Of a stretch of 64,000 nt of DNA, positions 26,373-35,633 are shown in pieces. The position numbers and the translations under genes are program-made. The notes under the pieces were generated by a model. That model was not told the DNA's origin. It searched no databases and saw only the letters and a list, made by a program, of their open reading frames with translations. Numbering within the stretch: position 1 is the stretch's first letter; every line of letters starts with the position of its first letter. Source of the stretch: Bog-159 sp963738345 (GTDB taxonomy: Bacteria > Acidobacteriota > Terriglobia > Bryobacterales > Bryobacteraceae); the NCBI GenBank assembly GCA_963738345.1, contig CAVTWI010000002.1, positions 4,650,001-4,714,000 of the forward strand, given 5' to 3'.

Positions 26373-27264
26373 ATGGTTAGAGGAATTTCCCGGCACCGCA
26401 TGTCTTCTTGCGTAATCGCCTTGGTGAGCGCGTCTGCGTTGTTTGCCGCCTCCACTTCAGACACCTCGAATCTGGCTCAAGCCCGTAAACTCTACCAATT
26501 CACGGACTATCAAGGATCCCTGCGCGCATTGCAGCGGGTGGAACCGAAGGACGGTCCGGCGCTGGAACTGATCGGGCGAAACCACTTCATGCTGGGCGAG
26601 TATAAGAAGGCCAGCGAATTCCTGGAGAAGGCGGCAGCGGCGGACCCCGAGAATTCCGACTATCAGGATTGGCTAGGCAGGGCTTTCGGCAGGCGTGCAG
26701 AGACATCCAGCCCTTTCACGGCTCCGGCGCTTGCAAATAAGGCCCGGCAACATTTTGAAAAGGCCGTACAACTCGAACCCGCAAAATCACGATGCGCTGA
26801 GCGATCTGTTCGAATATTATTTGGACGCCCCCGGATTCCTTGGTGGCGGCATGGATAAAGCAAAGACCATCGCCGAACAGATGGAAACCATGGATCCAGC
26901 GGAGGGGCAGTGGGAGCAGGCGCGCCTGGCGGAGAAGAAGAAAGAGTTCGGCACCGCAGAAGAGCATTTGCAGCGTGCCGCGCAGATGGCTCCCAAACAG
27001 GTCCGGCGATTGGTTGACTTGGGGCGTTTCCTGGCCAAGCAGGGCCGCTACCAGGAAAGCGACCAGAGTTTCCGCAAGGCGGAAAAAATCGCCCCAAACA
27101 GTCCTCAACTCCTTTATGCGCGCGCCGATACCTATATCCAGGAAGGGCGTAATCTGGAAACCGCGCGGAAATTGTTACAGCGTTATCTGCAAGCCCAATT
27201 GAGTCCCGACGATCCGCCGCGATCAGCCGCCGAGAAACTCCTGAAGAAAGCGTCCGGCGGATAG
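26373..27264 (+). CDS. TPR protein, reading frame broken once
   Basis: The first frame runs 26373-26774 (signal-like segment SSCVIALVSASALFA, then TPR helices GRNHFMLGEYKKASEFLEKA). The second frame continues from 26776 to the stop at 27264 (NPQNHDALSDLFEYYLDAP, EHLQRAAQMAPKQVRRLVD). The join is CAA CTC-G-AAC CCG, one base too many, giving QLNPQN when corrected. The joined protein is about 297 residues of tetratricopeptide repeats, probably periplasmic. The next gene (ABC permease) starts 3 bp downstream, so the two form an operon. The break may be a sequencing error. Confidence 0.65.
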
Positions 27265-27267
27265 CCC

Positions 27268-28478
27268 ATGTTTCTGGGCGAGGCCCTTGAGTTCAGCATC
27301 AAAGCTCTGAAAGCCAATCCGGTGCGGTCGCTCCTCACCGCGCTGGGCATGGTGATCGGGACCGCCTCCGTCATCCTCGTTGTCACCATTTCCCTCACCA
27401 GCCGCGACTACATCCTCGAACAGATTGAAGGCGTCGGCTCGAACATGGTTTTCGCCTATTACGAAGCCGGAAACCAGAGCGCCACGCAGGCCGATGCCGA
27501 CTTCGTGAAGATGGCGGACGTGGACGCCATCCGCGAGCGCCTGGCCGACCGCATCGTCGCCGCCACCGGAATCGCCACTGACTTCGACCGCATGTTGATC
27601 GCGGGCAAGGAGCACGACGTGCGTGTGCATGGGCTCCGATCCGGATTACAAAACCGTCCGCAACCTGGTCGTCACTTCCGGCCGCTTCCTGGACCCCAGC
27701 GACGTGGAATTGCGCCAAAAGGTGGCCCTGCTTACCGATAAACTGGCGGAACGTCTCTACGGTACGGGCGCCGGCGCGATGGGGCAAGTCGATCAAGATC
27801 CATGGGTTGCAGTTCACGGTGATCGGAACGTTTAAGGAGCGCGTGGAAAGCTTCGGCCAGTCGGAACTGACGAAGGACACGATTCTGATTCCTTTCGCGG
27901 TCCTGCGTTACTTCATGCCCGTGGAACGCATCGATCCCATGTACGTGCAGGTCCGGGCGCCGGAAGACGTGGAAGCGGTCACGCTGTCGATCAAGCAGAT
28001 TCTGGAATCGCGCCACCGTCCGGGCGCCAACTATCACGTGGAGAACCTGACCGCCATTCTGAATGCCGCCAAGAGTATCGCGCTGATCCTGAGCCTGGTG
28101 CTGGTGCTGGTATCCGCTATCGCGCTGGCGATTTCCGGCATCGGCATCATGAATATCATGCTGGTGACGGTGACGGAGCGCACACGCGAAATCGGGCTGC
28201 GCATGGCCGTAGGAGCGTCGCGGCGCGAAATCCTGATTCAGTTTCTTGACCGAGGCAGTGATGGTTAGCCTGGCCGGCGGCAGTATCGGAATCCTGATCG
28301 GCGATCGCCATTCCGCTGAGCGTGCAACTGTTTGTGGATAACGTGCGGATACCCATTTCGACCGCGGCCATTGCGGTGGCCTTTGGCGTATCCATGGTGG
28401 TTGGCCTTGATTTTTGGCATCCTGCCGGCTAATCGCGCCGCTAAGTTAAACCCCACGGAAGCGCTGCGCTATGAGTAA
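27268..28478 (+). pseudogene. MacB-type ABC transporter permease with five frame breaks
   Basis: Joined frames give a complete permease of about 400 residues: N-terminal helix (NPVRSLLTALGMVIGTA), periplasmic core domain (DADFVKMADVDAIRERLAD, DYKTVRNLVVTSGRFLDP, LQFTVIGTFKERVESFG), then three helices (SIALILSLVLVLVSAIALA, ERTREIGLRMAVGAS, VVGLIFGILPANRAA) and the end NPTEALRYE. Breaks lie at about 27628, 27780, 28248, 28303 and 28409, each one extra base, two of them CTT-G. No in-frame stop or damaging substitution is seen within the segments, so the gene may be intact in the organism. No ATP-binding subunit is adjacent. It is expected to work with a MacB/LolD-type ATPase. Confidence 0.65.
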
Positions 28479-28623
28479 GAGTACTTTCGGGTGCCGTGCT
28501 ACCATGGTCGGGAATCCGCTCAGGGTGCGATCAGTTTGGGCCCGCTGCGACGAACAGATCCCTGCAGTAAAATCAGAGCCGCAACCATAGGGGCGTGGCT
28601 CATAGAGGAGCAGACGTACAGAC

Positions 28624-29823
28624 ATGAAGATTGGAGTTTTGGGAGGCGACGGCTATTGCGGCTGGGCTACGGCTCTATATTTATCGGCCAAGGGACATGA
28701 GGTTGCGATTGTCGATAATTTCTCGCGCCGTCTATGGGACCACGAGCTAGGGGTTGAAACCCTGACTCCGATCCGTCCGCTAGCGGAACGGCTGAAAGTC
28801 TGGCAGCAACATACGGGCCGGGCCATCGAATTATTTACGGGCGATGTGACCGATTACGATTTCCTCTCGTCCATGATTCAAAGCTTTGAGCCCGAAGCTG
28901 TGATTCACTTCGCGGAACAACGCTCCGCGCCCTACTCCATGATCGACCGCAAGCACGCGGTTTCGACGCAGGTGAATAACGTGGTGGGCACGCTCAACCT
29001 GCTCTTCGCGCTGCGCGAGTATCAGCCCGAATGCCACCTGGTGAAACTGGGCACCATGGGCGAGTACGGCACGCCCAATATCGATATTGAGGAAGGCTAC
29101 ATCAATATCGAACATAACGGCCGCAAAGATATTCTGCCGTTCCCCAAACAGCCGGGATCCTTCTATCATTTGTCGAAGGTGCACGATAGCCACAACATTA
29201 TGTTCTGCTGCCGGATCTGGGGCCTGCGCGCCACCGACCTGAACCAGGGGGTAGTGTACGGCACTATTACGGATGAAGTGGCGCTCGACGAAGCCCTGAT
29301 CAATCGCTTCGATTACGACGAAGTCTTCGGCACTGTATTGAACCGGTTTTGCGTGCAAGCCGCCGTGGGATATCCCTTGACGGTTTACGGAAAGGGCGGC
29401 CAGACCCGCGGTTATCTGGATTTGCGCGATACGCTGCGCTGCGTGGAACTGGCCTGCCTGACGCCGGCCAAAGCGGGCGAATGCCGCGTATTCAACCAGT
29501 TCACCGAGCAGTTCAAGGTGATGGAACTGGCGCGCATGGTGCAGGTAGCGGGCAAGAAGTTAGGCCTGAACGTGGAGATTGACCACCTGCCCGCTCCGCG
29601 CGTCGAAGCCGAGGAGCATTACTACAACGCCAAGCATTCGAAGTTAGTGGATCTGGGCTTGCAGCCCCATTTGCTATCAGAGTCACTGCTCGATTCGCTG
29701 ATGAATGTGGCGATGAAGTATCGCGACCGGATCGACGAGACGCTGTTTCAACCGCAAGTGAATTGGCGTAATCCGCGGAACGAGCGCAAGCGCAATATGC
29801 GGCGGGTGGCGACGTTTTCGTAA
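28624..29823 (+). CDS. sqdB: UDP-sulfoquinovose synthase
   Basis: 399 residues of the extended SDR type. The N-terminal NAD motif is VLGGDGYCGWATALYL; the catalytic Thr-Met-Gly-Glu (KLGTMGEYGTPNIDIEEG) and YHLSKVHDSHN segments match plant SQD1 and bacterial SqdB, which convert UDP-glucose and sulfite to UDP-sulfoquinovose, the head-group donor of the sulfolipid SQDG. The C-terminus (NWRNPRNERKRNMRR) is also typical. No sulfoquinovosyltransferase (SqdX or SqdD) is nearby. A hairpin follows at 29824. A truncated second copy lies at 31628-32065. Confidence 0.9.
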   Translation: MKIGVLGGDGYCGWATALYLSAKGHEVAIVDNFSRRLWDHELGVETLTPIRPLAERLKVWQQHTGRAIELFTGDVTDYDFLSSMIQSFEPEAVIHFAEQRSAPYSMIDRKHAVSTQVNNVVGTLNLLFALREYQPECHLVKLGTMGEYGTPNIDIEEGYINIEHNGRKDILPFPKQPGSFYHLSKVHDSHNIMFCCRIWGLRATDLNQGVVYGTITDEVALDEALINRFDYDEVFGTVLNRFCVQAAVGYPLTVYGKGGQTRGYLDLRDTLRCVELACLTPAKAGECRVFNQFTEQFKVMELARMVQVAGKKLGLNVEIDHLPAPRVEAEEHYYNAKHSKLVDLGLQPHLLSESLLDSLMNVAMKYRDRIDETLFQPQVNWRNPRNERKRNMRRVATFS

Positions 29824-29849
29824 GGGGCCGCCAAGAGGCGGCGAGCCCC
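29824..29849. terminator. Hairpin between convergent sqdB and GloVer gene
   Basis: The sequence forms GGGGC-CGCC-AAGA-GGCG-(GCGA)-GCCCC, a 9-bp stem with one bulge, starting at the base after the sqdB stop. It has no T tract. It could serve both converging transcripts. Confidence 0.45.
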
Positions 29850-29916
29850 TCCCTTACGGTTGGGGCTCGTACCGGTAGGTGGGGCGCTGTAGCCTGTTCT
29901 AAACGGTTGCGCGCTG

Positions 29917-31143
29917 CTATTTCGGCGCGATGGTGAATACCGAGCCGCCGGCGGGCTGGCCTGGCGCGGCGGCAGTGGTGCCGTAGACGGTTCCATCAGG
30001 TTCTACCACCAGATTTCCGGTGGGAACTTGGCCGTTCGTGAAAACGTGGAGCGTGGTCATGGTCCAAGCGGCACCCGGGCCTGACGGAGGCTGCAGCTCG
30101 AAAATGGATCCGCCAGCTCCGTTAGAGATTCCGCCGTAGAGATTGCCGTTCATTAAAGCGACCGGAGTAACAAAGCTCCTTTTAAAGGCGGGCGCGGTCG
30201 GGTTCGTATAGGTCCATTCCCCTCCTGGTGTGGCGGGCGGAGTGAGTTGGAAGATCGCGGAAGCCCCATGCCCGCCGGTTATGAGTGTGTACCCTAATGC
30301 CGTTCCATAGATCGTTCCGTCGGCCGCGACAGTCAGGGCTATGGGATTGTTCACTGGACCACTGCCGCTTGTGAAGAACGAGTGGATCACAGTCTCGGTC
30401 CAGGCGCCACCGGGCGACGTGGGTGGCGTGAGTTGGAAGACCGCGTCCGGCGCGCTGGTGCCGCCGTTGTCGTTTGTGCCATAAAGAACGCCACTCGGTC
30501 CCGCGGCTAAGCTATTCGGCAACACGTCATAGGGAAAGCTGTAAAGTATTGTCGCAGTCCAGGCTCCGCCGGGCGCGGGGGGGGGCTGGAGTTGGCAGAG
30601 CTCGGCTGAGTTCGTACCTGAGGTCAGGACGTAAAACGATCCGTCGGGGCCGGCGACGATGTTACTTGCCGAAGTACCGACGTTCGTGCCCGGAGTGCCA
30701 AAGTTGTACAGTACGTTCTCGGTCCAAGCTCCGCCCGGCATTGCGGGAGGCTGCACTGCGTAGAGCGTGCCAAAGTCTGGCGGAGGGTTGACACCACCCT
30801 GGCTGCTGAGTCCATATATGACGCCGCCAGCCCCCACGAGGGGCGGAGCGGTCGGCTGACAGGCATCAGTGCTGCCGAAGCTGAAGGCGAAGCTGTACAG
30901 TACGATGGGCGTCCAGGAGCCGCCTATAGAGTCTGGCGGCAGCAGCTCGAAAACCGTGCCGCAGGACCCAGGTCCATTCCCTCCCTCGCCGCGGGTGGTG
31001 CCGTACAGCGCTCCGGTTGCGCCCGTCAGGCCAACGGGATTGTCTTCAACGATGGTATACAGGGTGGCAAAGTGCTGGCCGTATGAGCAAGGGGCCAGCG
31101 CAATAAGGCAAGCTGCGCAGGTTAGTACAGCGATTGATTTCAT
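29917..31143 (-). CDS. Secreted GloVer-type tandem-repeat protein (copy 1)
   Basis: 408 residues. Signal peptide MKSIAVLTCAACLIALAPC, cleavage near SYGQ. The body consists of about seven repeats of roughly 50 residues, each with a glycine-rich strand and an LYxF/TVFELxPP-type core (FATLYTIVEDNPVGLTG, GTVFELLPPDS, AIFQLTPPATPGGEWTY). This is the pattern of the choice-of-anchor tandem-repeat GloVer-containing family, which is abundant in Solibacter-like genomes. It is probably a beta-propeller-like surface protein of unknown ligand. It is paired convergently with sqdB, an arrangement repeated at 31628-33265. Confidence 0.75.
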   Translation of the reverse strand: MKSIAVLTCAACLIALAPCSYGQHFATLYTIVEDNPVGLTGATGALYGTTRGEGGNGPGSCGTVFELLPPDSIGGSWTPIVLYSFAFSFGSTDACQPTAPPLVGAGGVIYGLSSQGGVNPPPDFGTLYAVQPPAMPGGAWTENVLYNFGTPGTNVGTSASNIVAGPDGSFYVLTSGTNSAELCQLQPPPAPGGAWTATILYSFPYDVLPNSLAAGPSGVLYGTNDNGGTSAPDAVFQLTPPTSPGGAWTETVIHSFFTSGSGPVNNPIALTVAADGTIYGTALGYTLITGGHGASAIFQLTPPATPGGEWTYTNPTAPAFKRSFVTPVALMNGNLYGGISNGAGGSIFELQPPSGPGAAWTMTTLHVFTNGQVPTGNLVVEPDGTVYGTTAAAPGQPAGGSVFTIAPK

Positions 31144-31627
31144 TTCTTGATCCTCCTTGGTCGGATTCTAGGGAATGAGGCCCGTGTTGACTATCGAGTA
31201 GGTTTGGATTGACGACGATGAGTTTGCAAGGGCACGCACGATCACGACGCCATTGTTAGATCTTGGCTCATGCAACCGTGGGCAAAGAGTAGTGGGAGCA
31301 TCGGCGCTGAGGGCCCAAAAGTAGAAGAGCGGAAGATCGTTATTGGATGCCATCATGCCTCGTCTGGAGAAAGTTGCAGATGAATTGTCAGGATAAGCGA
31401 TAAGTGGTGGGGTGTCAATAATTAACTCTGTAAAGGAGTAAGGGTACCATCAGTTCCGTCGTAACAGTGGTAACTTCGGGTGGCTTAACTGTATCACTTC
31501 GCGGTTGGCCCGGCTCATCGTATAGCTTAGGCAGATCCTCGCGGGCCGCGTGCAGCCAATTGATCGACGGACTGTTTCGCTTGCCTACGATGGTCGTTGC
31601 CATGTACCGCGGGAATTGCTCACGAAT
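31144..31627. other. Stretch without a confident gene between GloVer copy 1 and the sqdB remnant
   Basis: This 484-bp stretch holds the GloVer promoter region and a possible 62-codon minus-strand frame (31168-31356, starting ATG ATG, MMASNNDLPLFYFWALSA) of unknown meaning. A minus-strand frame around 31440-31600 (NWLHAAREDLPKLYDEPGQ) looks like a piece of a former gene, but no family is recognised. A+T content is visibly higher than in neighbours around 31360-31450. Confidence 0.4.
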
Positions 31628-32065
31628 GATACTGAGGAAGGCTAAGTCAATATCCAACAGAACGGCCGCAAAGATATTTCTGTTATTTCTCAAACATCCG
31701 GGATCCTTCTACCATTTGTCGAAGGCGCACGATAGCCACGGTTCACCGAGCAGTTCAAGGTGATGGAACTGGCGCGCATGGTGCAGGTGGCGGGTAAAAA
31801 GTTAGGGCTGAACGTGGAGATCGACCATCTGCCCGCTCCGCGCGTCGAAGCCGAGGAGCATTACTACAACGCTAAGCATTCGAAGTTGGTGGATCTGGGC
31901 TTGCAGCCCCATTTGCTATCAGAGTCACTGCTCGATTCGCTGATGAATGTGGCGATGAAGTATCGCGACCGGATCGACGAGACGTTGTTCCAGCCGCAAG
32001 TGAATTGGCGCAATCCGCGTAATAAGCGCAAGCGCAATATGCGGCGGGTGGCGACGTTTTCGTAG
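31628..32065 (+). pseudogene. Truncated second copy of sqdB
   Basis: Two blocks match sqdB. Block 1, 31628-31739, corresponds to 29083-29193 but carries a TAA in place of Tyr after EEG, several substitutions and a one-base insertion. Block 2, 31742-32065, corresponds base for base in length to 29500-29823. The 306 bp between them (29194-29499) is missing. Block 2 differs from sqdB at 17 positions by hand alignment, and nearly all are synonymous: the protein differs only by one Glu-to-Lys near the end (NERKRN to NKRKRN) and the stop is TAG instead of TAA. The NAD-binding and catalytic parts are absent, so no active enzyme is possible. Confidence 0.9.
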
Positions 32066-32080
32066 GCGGGTTTGGAGAGT

Positions 32081-33265
32081 TCAGGGCACGATCTCGAATA
32101 ACGTGCCCCAGCCATACTGTCCGCCGCGCGTGGCGGCGCCGTAGAGATTGCCTGATGGATCAATCGCCAGTCCGCCGTAGGGATACGAACCGTCGGCTCC
32201 ATTGGTGAAGCTATACAGGGTGGTCAGCGTACCCGCCGCGGTCAGTTTGAAGACTGTACCGAAACCGTGTGCGCCCCCGATATTCGTGGTGCCGTAAAAA
32301 TTCCCCTGCCCATCCGGAAGCAGCGCCGCGGTGGGCTGGGATCCGTCCGCGCCGGTAAATGTATGGACCACGCTATATTGCGAGGTTTTGGTATTCAATT
32401 TGAAGATCACACCGTTGCCGGCCGTGCCGTTGGCGCTACCGCCTACCGTGGTGGTGCCGTAGAGATTCCCTTTGCCGTCCGAGACTAAAGCGCCCAAGGG
32501 AGTGCCGCCGTTGGGCCCTCCGCGAAAACTGTAGAGCACAGTTTCGGTCTTGGCTTTGATATTCACCGCGTAGATCGTCCCCCAACCGTGCTGGCCGCCC
32601 TCGGTAGTGACGCCGTATAAAATCCCTTTTTGCAAAACCACGCCGGACGATGGACCGATACCGTCGGTATTGTTGTTGCCGAAACTGTAAAGCGGAACGA
32701 ATGTGCCGTAGGCGCTGAAGGCGAAGACAGTCCCACAATCGTTGTTGCCGCCTTTACTGGTGGTGCCGTAGAAGTTACCGAAGGCATCCATCAGCAGGTT
32801 GCCCTCCGGATCCTGGCCGTTCTTGCCGGAGAAGTTGAACGCCACCGTTTCGATGCCCTGGCTGATCTCGTAAATCGTTCCGCTCAGTTCGAAGCCGCCC
32901 TGCGTGGTGGTCCCGAAGAAGTCGCCGGCGCCGTCGGTGATGAGACCGCCCATGGGCGCCGATCCGTCGTAAGGCTGACCGCCGAACTGGTAGAGATAAG
33001 TACCATGGAGCGAAACCGGATCGAGTTCGAATACAGTGCCGGCCTGATTGGATGACGACAGGCCGCCATAGAAAGCGGTTTCATACAGCAGCCCATTGCT
33101 CCACAGAGGCGTGCCCCAGGGACCACCGCCATCGGCGCCGCCGGTGAAAGCGTAGAGTGTCTTGAAAGTTTGTGCGGCGGCCGGCGGAGTCAGTGCCGCG
33201 GCAGTCAGTAGAATGACAATCCAGATCCACTTACTAGGGTGTTTACACTGTAACTTATTTGTCAT
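32081..33265 (-). CDS. Secreted GloVer-type tandem-repeat protein (copy 2)
   Basis: 394 residues. The signal peptide has a basic start and hydrophobic core (WIWIVILLTAAALTPPAAA, cleavage near AAQ). Eight or so repeats follow with the consensus GTVFxL...TLYSF.GG.DG..P.G.L..D..GN.YGTT..GG (examples: DGKGNLYGTTTVGGS, DGQGNFYGTTNIGGA, GYGTLFEIVP-like end). The consensus is cleaner than in copy 1, so the two genes are old paralogues or have evolved at different rates. It lies 15 bp beyond the end of the sqdB remnant in the same relative arrangement as copy 1 to sqdB. Confidence 0.8.
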   Translation of the reverse strand: MTNKLQCKHPSKWIWIVILLTAAALTPPAAAQTFKTLYAFTGGADGGGPWGTPLWSNGLLYETAFYGGLSSSNQAGTVFELDPVSLHGTYLYQFGGQPYDGSAPMGGLITDGAGDFFGTTTQGGFELSGTIYEISQGIETVAFNFSGKNGQDPEGNLLMDAFGNFYGTTSKGGNNDCGTVFAFSAYGTFVPLYSFGNNNTDGIGPSSGVVLQKGILYGVTTEGGQHGWGTIYAVNIKAKTETVLYSFRGGPNGGTPLGALVSDGKGNLYGTTTVGGSANGTAGNGVIFKLNTKTSQYSVVHTFTGADGSQPTAALLPDGQGNFYGTTNIGGAHGFGTVFKLTAAGTLTTLYSFTNGADGSYPYGGLAIDPSGNLYGAATRGGQYGWGTLFEIVP

Positions 33266-33414
33266 ATATTATGCTTTAATTGCAGCGGGCATGAGTTATT
33301 CTGCACTGACTGGGGTGCGGGAGTCAATAGGCTATTCAAAGGAGTATCGGGTGCGAAGATCCTCGTCATTGACTTCGGGGTTCGCCCCGCCCATACTGGC
33401 TGCAAGACCTACTT

Positions 33415-33900
33415 ATGAGAAAGTTGGTTCAAGTAGAAGATGCCAAGTCGCTTCTGGAGACCGCCAAGGAATGGGGCGTCTGGAAGTGGCTTACCGAGAA
33501 GAGCAGAGTGCGGCAGACTGCCGATACGGCCTGGGAAGCTTTCGACGAACTCGAAAGAGAGGTGAAGAGTGCCTGGGGAGACGACCTGCAAAAAGCCTAC
33601 GCTGAGTTTGTGGCGGAGGCGGCTTTGGTGGAAGGCGGTGCGCCGGCCAAACGAAAGTATGAAAAAGCCAGGAAGGAGGCTGCGGAAATCGATGCCCGGA
33701 TCAAAGCCTCGGCACGAAAACTGAAGGATGCGGACGACGAGGCTTACCGGGTGAGGATGGAGGCGGAACGGATGTTCGACGAAGCCGAGAAGCGCATGAG
33801 CACCAGCATGGCACGCGAGGCTTCGCAGGTCGCGATCGACGCCTACAATCTGCGCGAAAAAGCCGTTCGTAAGGCCGAGGCTGCCGCAAGGGGTAAATAA
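33415..33900 (+). CDS. Charged coiled-coil protein of unknown function
   Basis: 161 residues, almost entirely alpha-helical and rich in Lys, Glu and Ala (KYEKARKEAAEIDARIKAS, KLKDADDEAYRVRMEAERM, AREASQVAIDAYNLREKA). There is no signal peptide or membrane segment, so it is probably cytosolic. Heptad-like spacing suggests a coiled coil from about residue 70 to the end. No family is recognised. The upstream 150 bp is AT-richer than average and probably holds the promoter. It is the last gene before the change in strand composition at about 34 kb. Confidence 0.6.
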   Translation: MRKLVQVEDAKSLLETAKEWGVWKWLTEKSRVRQTADTAWEAFDELEREVKSAWGDDLQKAYAEFVAEAALVEGGAPAKRKYEKARKEAAEIDARIKASARKLKDADDEAYRVRMEAERMFDEAEKRMSTSMAREASQVAIDAYNLREKAVRKAEAAARGK

Positions 33901-34041
33901 ATTTGCCTAGCTTGGCCCCTAAACTGCACTAGTAAGTGTGCAACCTCAGCTAGATTTCACTTATGAGCGGCGGCTGATCCGTTTCCCGGGCCGTAGGAGC
34001 GCTCAAAAGTGCTGCAAATTGCTGATGCTGCGTGATTTCAC

Positions 34042-34058
34042 CCCCGCCGCTGGCGGGG
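34042..34058. repeat. Short perfect palindrome upstream of the sigma factor
   Basis: CCCCGCC-GCT-GGCGGGG, a 7-bp stem with a 3-base loop, followed by the purine-rich run GAGAGGGGAGTTGAGGGG that contains the ribosome site of the sigma-factor gene. It resembles short dispersed REP-type hairpins. It may also affect translation of the downstream gene. Confidence 0.45.
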
Positions 34059-34076
34059 AGAGGGGAGTTGAGGGGC

Positions 34077-35631
34077 ATGATGATCTCGAACTATTCGATG
34101 CAGGTGGGTGAGGGCACCCAGTTTGACGCACCTCTACACACAGTGGATCCAGACGCTGGTGCTGTTCTGAGGGTATCCCTGGACGACGTAGCGGACAGTC
34201 TCGACCAACCCGCTACCTTCGATGAGCCCGCTGCCCGATCCTTCAGTGAGCCGGACGATTCGGTCCGCCGTTATTTGAGGGAAATCGGTTCCGTTGCCTC
34301 TGCTTACCCGGGCCCAGGAAGTCGATTTGGCCCGTCGCATGGAACGTGGCCGCTTGCGGCGCGAAAAAGCCCTCAGCCGTTCCGCCCTGGTACAGCAGCA
34401 AGTAGTGGAACTGTTGTCCCAAATCGGGGCCGGTACCGTGGAGTTGGAAGGCATTGTGGAGCGCGCCGACGTGGAAGAAGGCGGAGCCGCCGACCGCCAA
34501 CGCCGGGCCGAATTTACCAGCCATTTCGCCAGAATCAAGCGTCAACACACCAAACTGAAGCAGATTGAACAGTGGTTGGCAGTGGCTCCTGCCGGGGACC
34601 GGGCAGTGCGCCGGCAGTTGACGGGGAAATATAAGCGCGCCCGTGTAGTCCTATCGGGGTTCATTCGGATGATCCCGTTCCGGCCCGATCAGTGGAACGA
34701 ATTCAGCAATGAGTTGGAGCGCCGTGGTGCGGAATTGGCGCGGCTGGATCGGGAACTCCGGCAGATCGACGCCGCCGGGGGCCGCGAGTCGCAGGTTCGC
34801 GCGCGGGTGCTGCGCAGCGAAATCCGCAAGTGTGAAGCTTCCACGGGCGAGACACACGCGGCTTTGCAGGCGACGCTGCAGCGGGTACGCCAGGGCGAAC
34901 GCGAGGCACAACAGGCCAAAGCCGAGTTAGTAAATGCCAATCTGCGCCTGGTAGTCTCGGTAGCCAAACGATATATGAATCGCGGACTGCACTTACTCGA
35001 CCTGGTGCAGGAAGGCAGCCTCGGTTTGATGCGCGCCGCCGAGAAGTTTGATTACCGGCGCGGCTTTAAGTTTTCGACTTATGCCACATGGTGGGTCATG
35101 CAATCCGTATCCCGGGCGTTGGGCGAACAGGCGCGCACCATACGGATCCCCATCCATATGAACGATCAGTTGAACAAGTTCTTCCGCGCCTCCCGCCAAC
35201 TGGAACGCGAATTGGGCCACGCTCCGGCGGACGAAGAACTGGCTGTGCAGTTGAAGACTACCGGCGATAAGGTGAGCAAGCTCCGCATCATTTCGCGCGA
35301 GCCGATCTCACTCGATACGCCGATCGGGTCCGACGAAGTATCCACGTTGGGTGAGTTGATCGCGGATCGCCGCACGGCTTCCCCGGCGGACTCCGTGCTG
35401 GCGTCTGAAGTGACTAGCGAGACTTCCGCCTCTTTGCAAACCCTGGTGCCGCGCGAGGAACAGGTGCTGCGCCTGCGTTTTGGCTTAGGCTGCGCCCGTG
35501 AGCATACACTCGAGGAGATTGGCGCCGACCTTGATGTTACCCGTGAACGTGTACGCCAGATTGAGTTGCGCGCCCTGCGCAAGTTGCGCCGCCCGGAAAG
35601 TGCCCGTCGTCTGCGCAGCCTGATGAGTTAG
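34077..35631 (+). CDS. RNA polymerase sigma-70 factor (RpoD-like), frame broken once near the N-terminus
   Basis: From ATG 34077 or 34080 (preceded by GAGGGG) the first frame encodes an acidic leader and region 1.2 up to DDSVRRYLREIGSV. The rest continues from 34297 in the next frame (PLLTRAQEVDLARRMERG). The join is GTT-G-CCT, one base too many. Joined length is about 517 residues. A basic helical spacer of some 190 residues separates region 1.2 from region 2 (NANLRLVVSVAKRYMNRGLH, DLVQEGSLGLMRAAEKFDY, FSTYATWWVMQSVSRAL). Regions 3 and 4 follow (EEIGADLDVTRERVRQIELR). It is group 1 or 2. With only the window in view I cannot say whether it is the housekeeping factor. It converges on the LOG gene with a 2-bp gap. 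Confidence 0.85.
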
Positions 35632-35633
35632 TT

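Noticed and set aside
31168..31356. 62-codon minus-strand frame upstream of GloVer copy 1.
   Set aside because: It has a double ATG but no family, no signal peptide and ordinary codon composition; not supportable as a gene.
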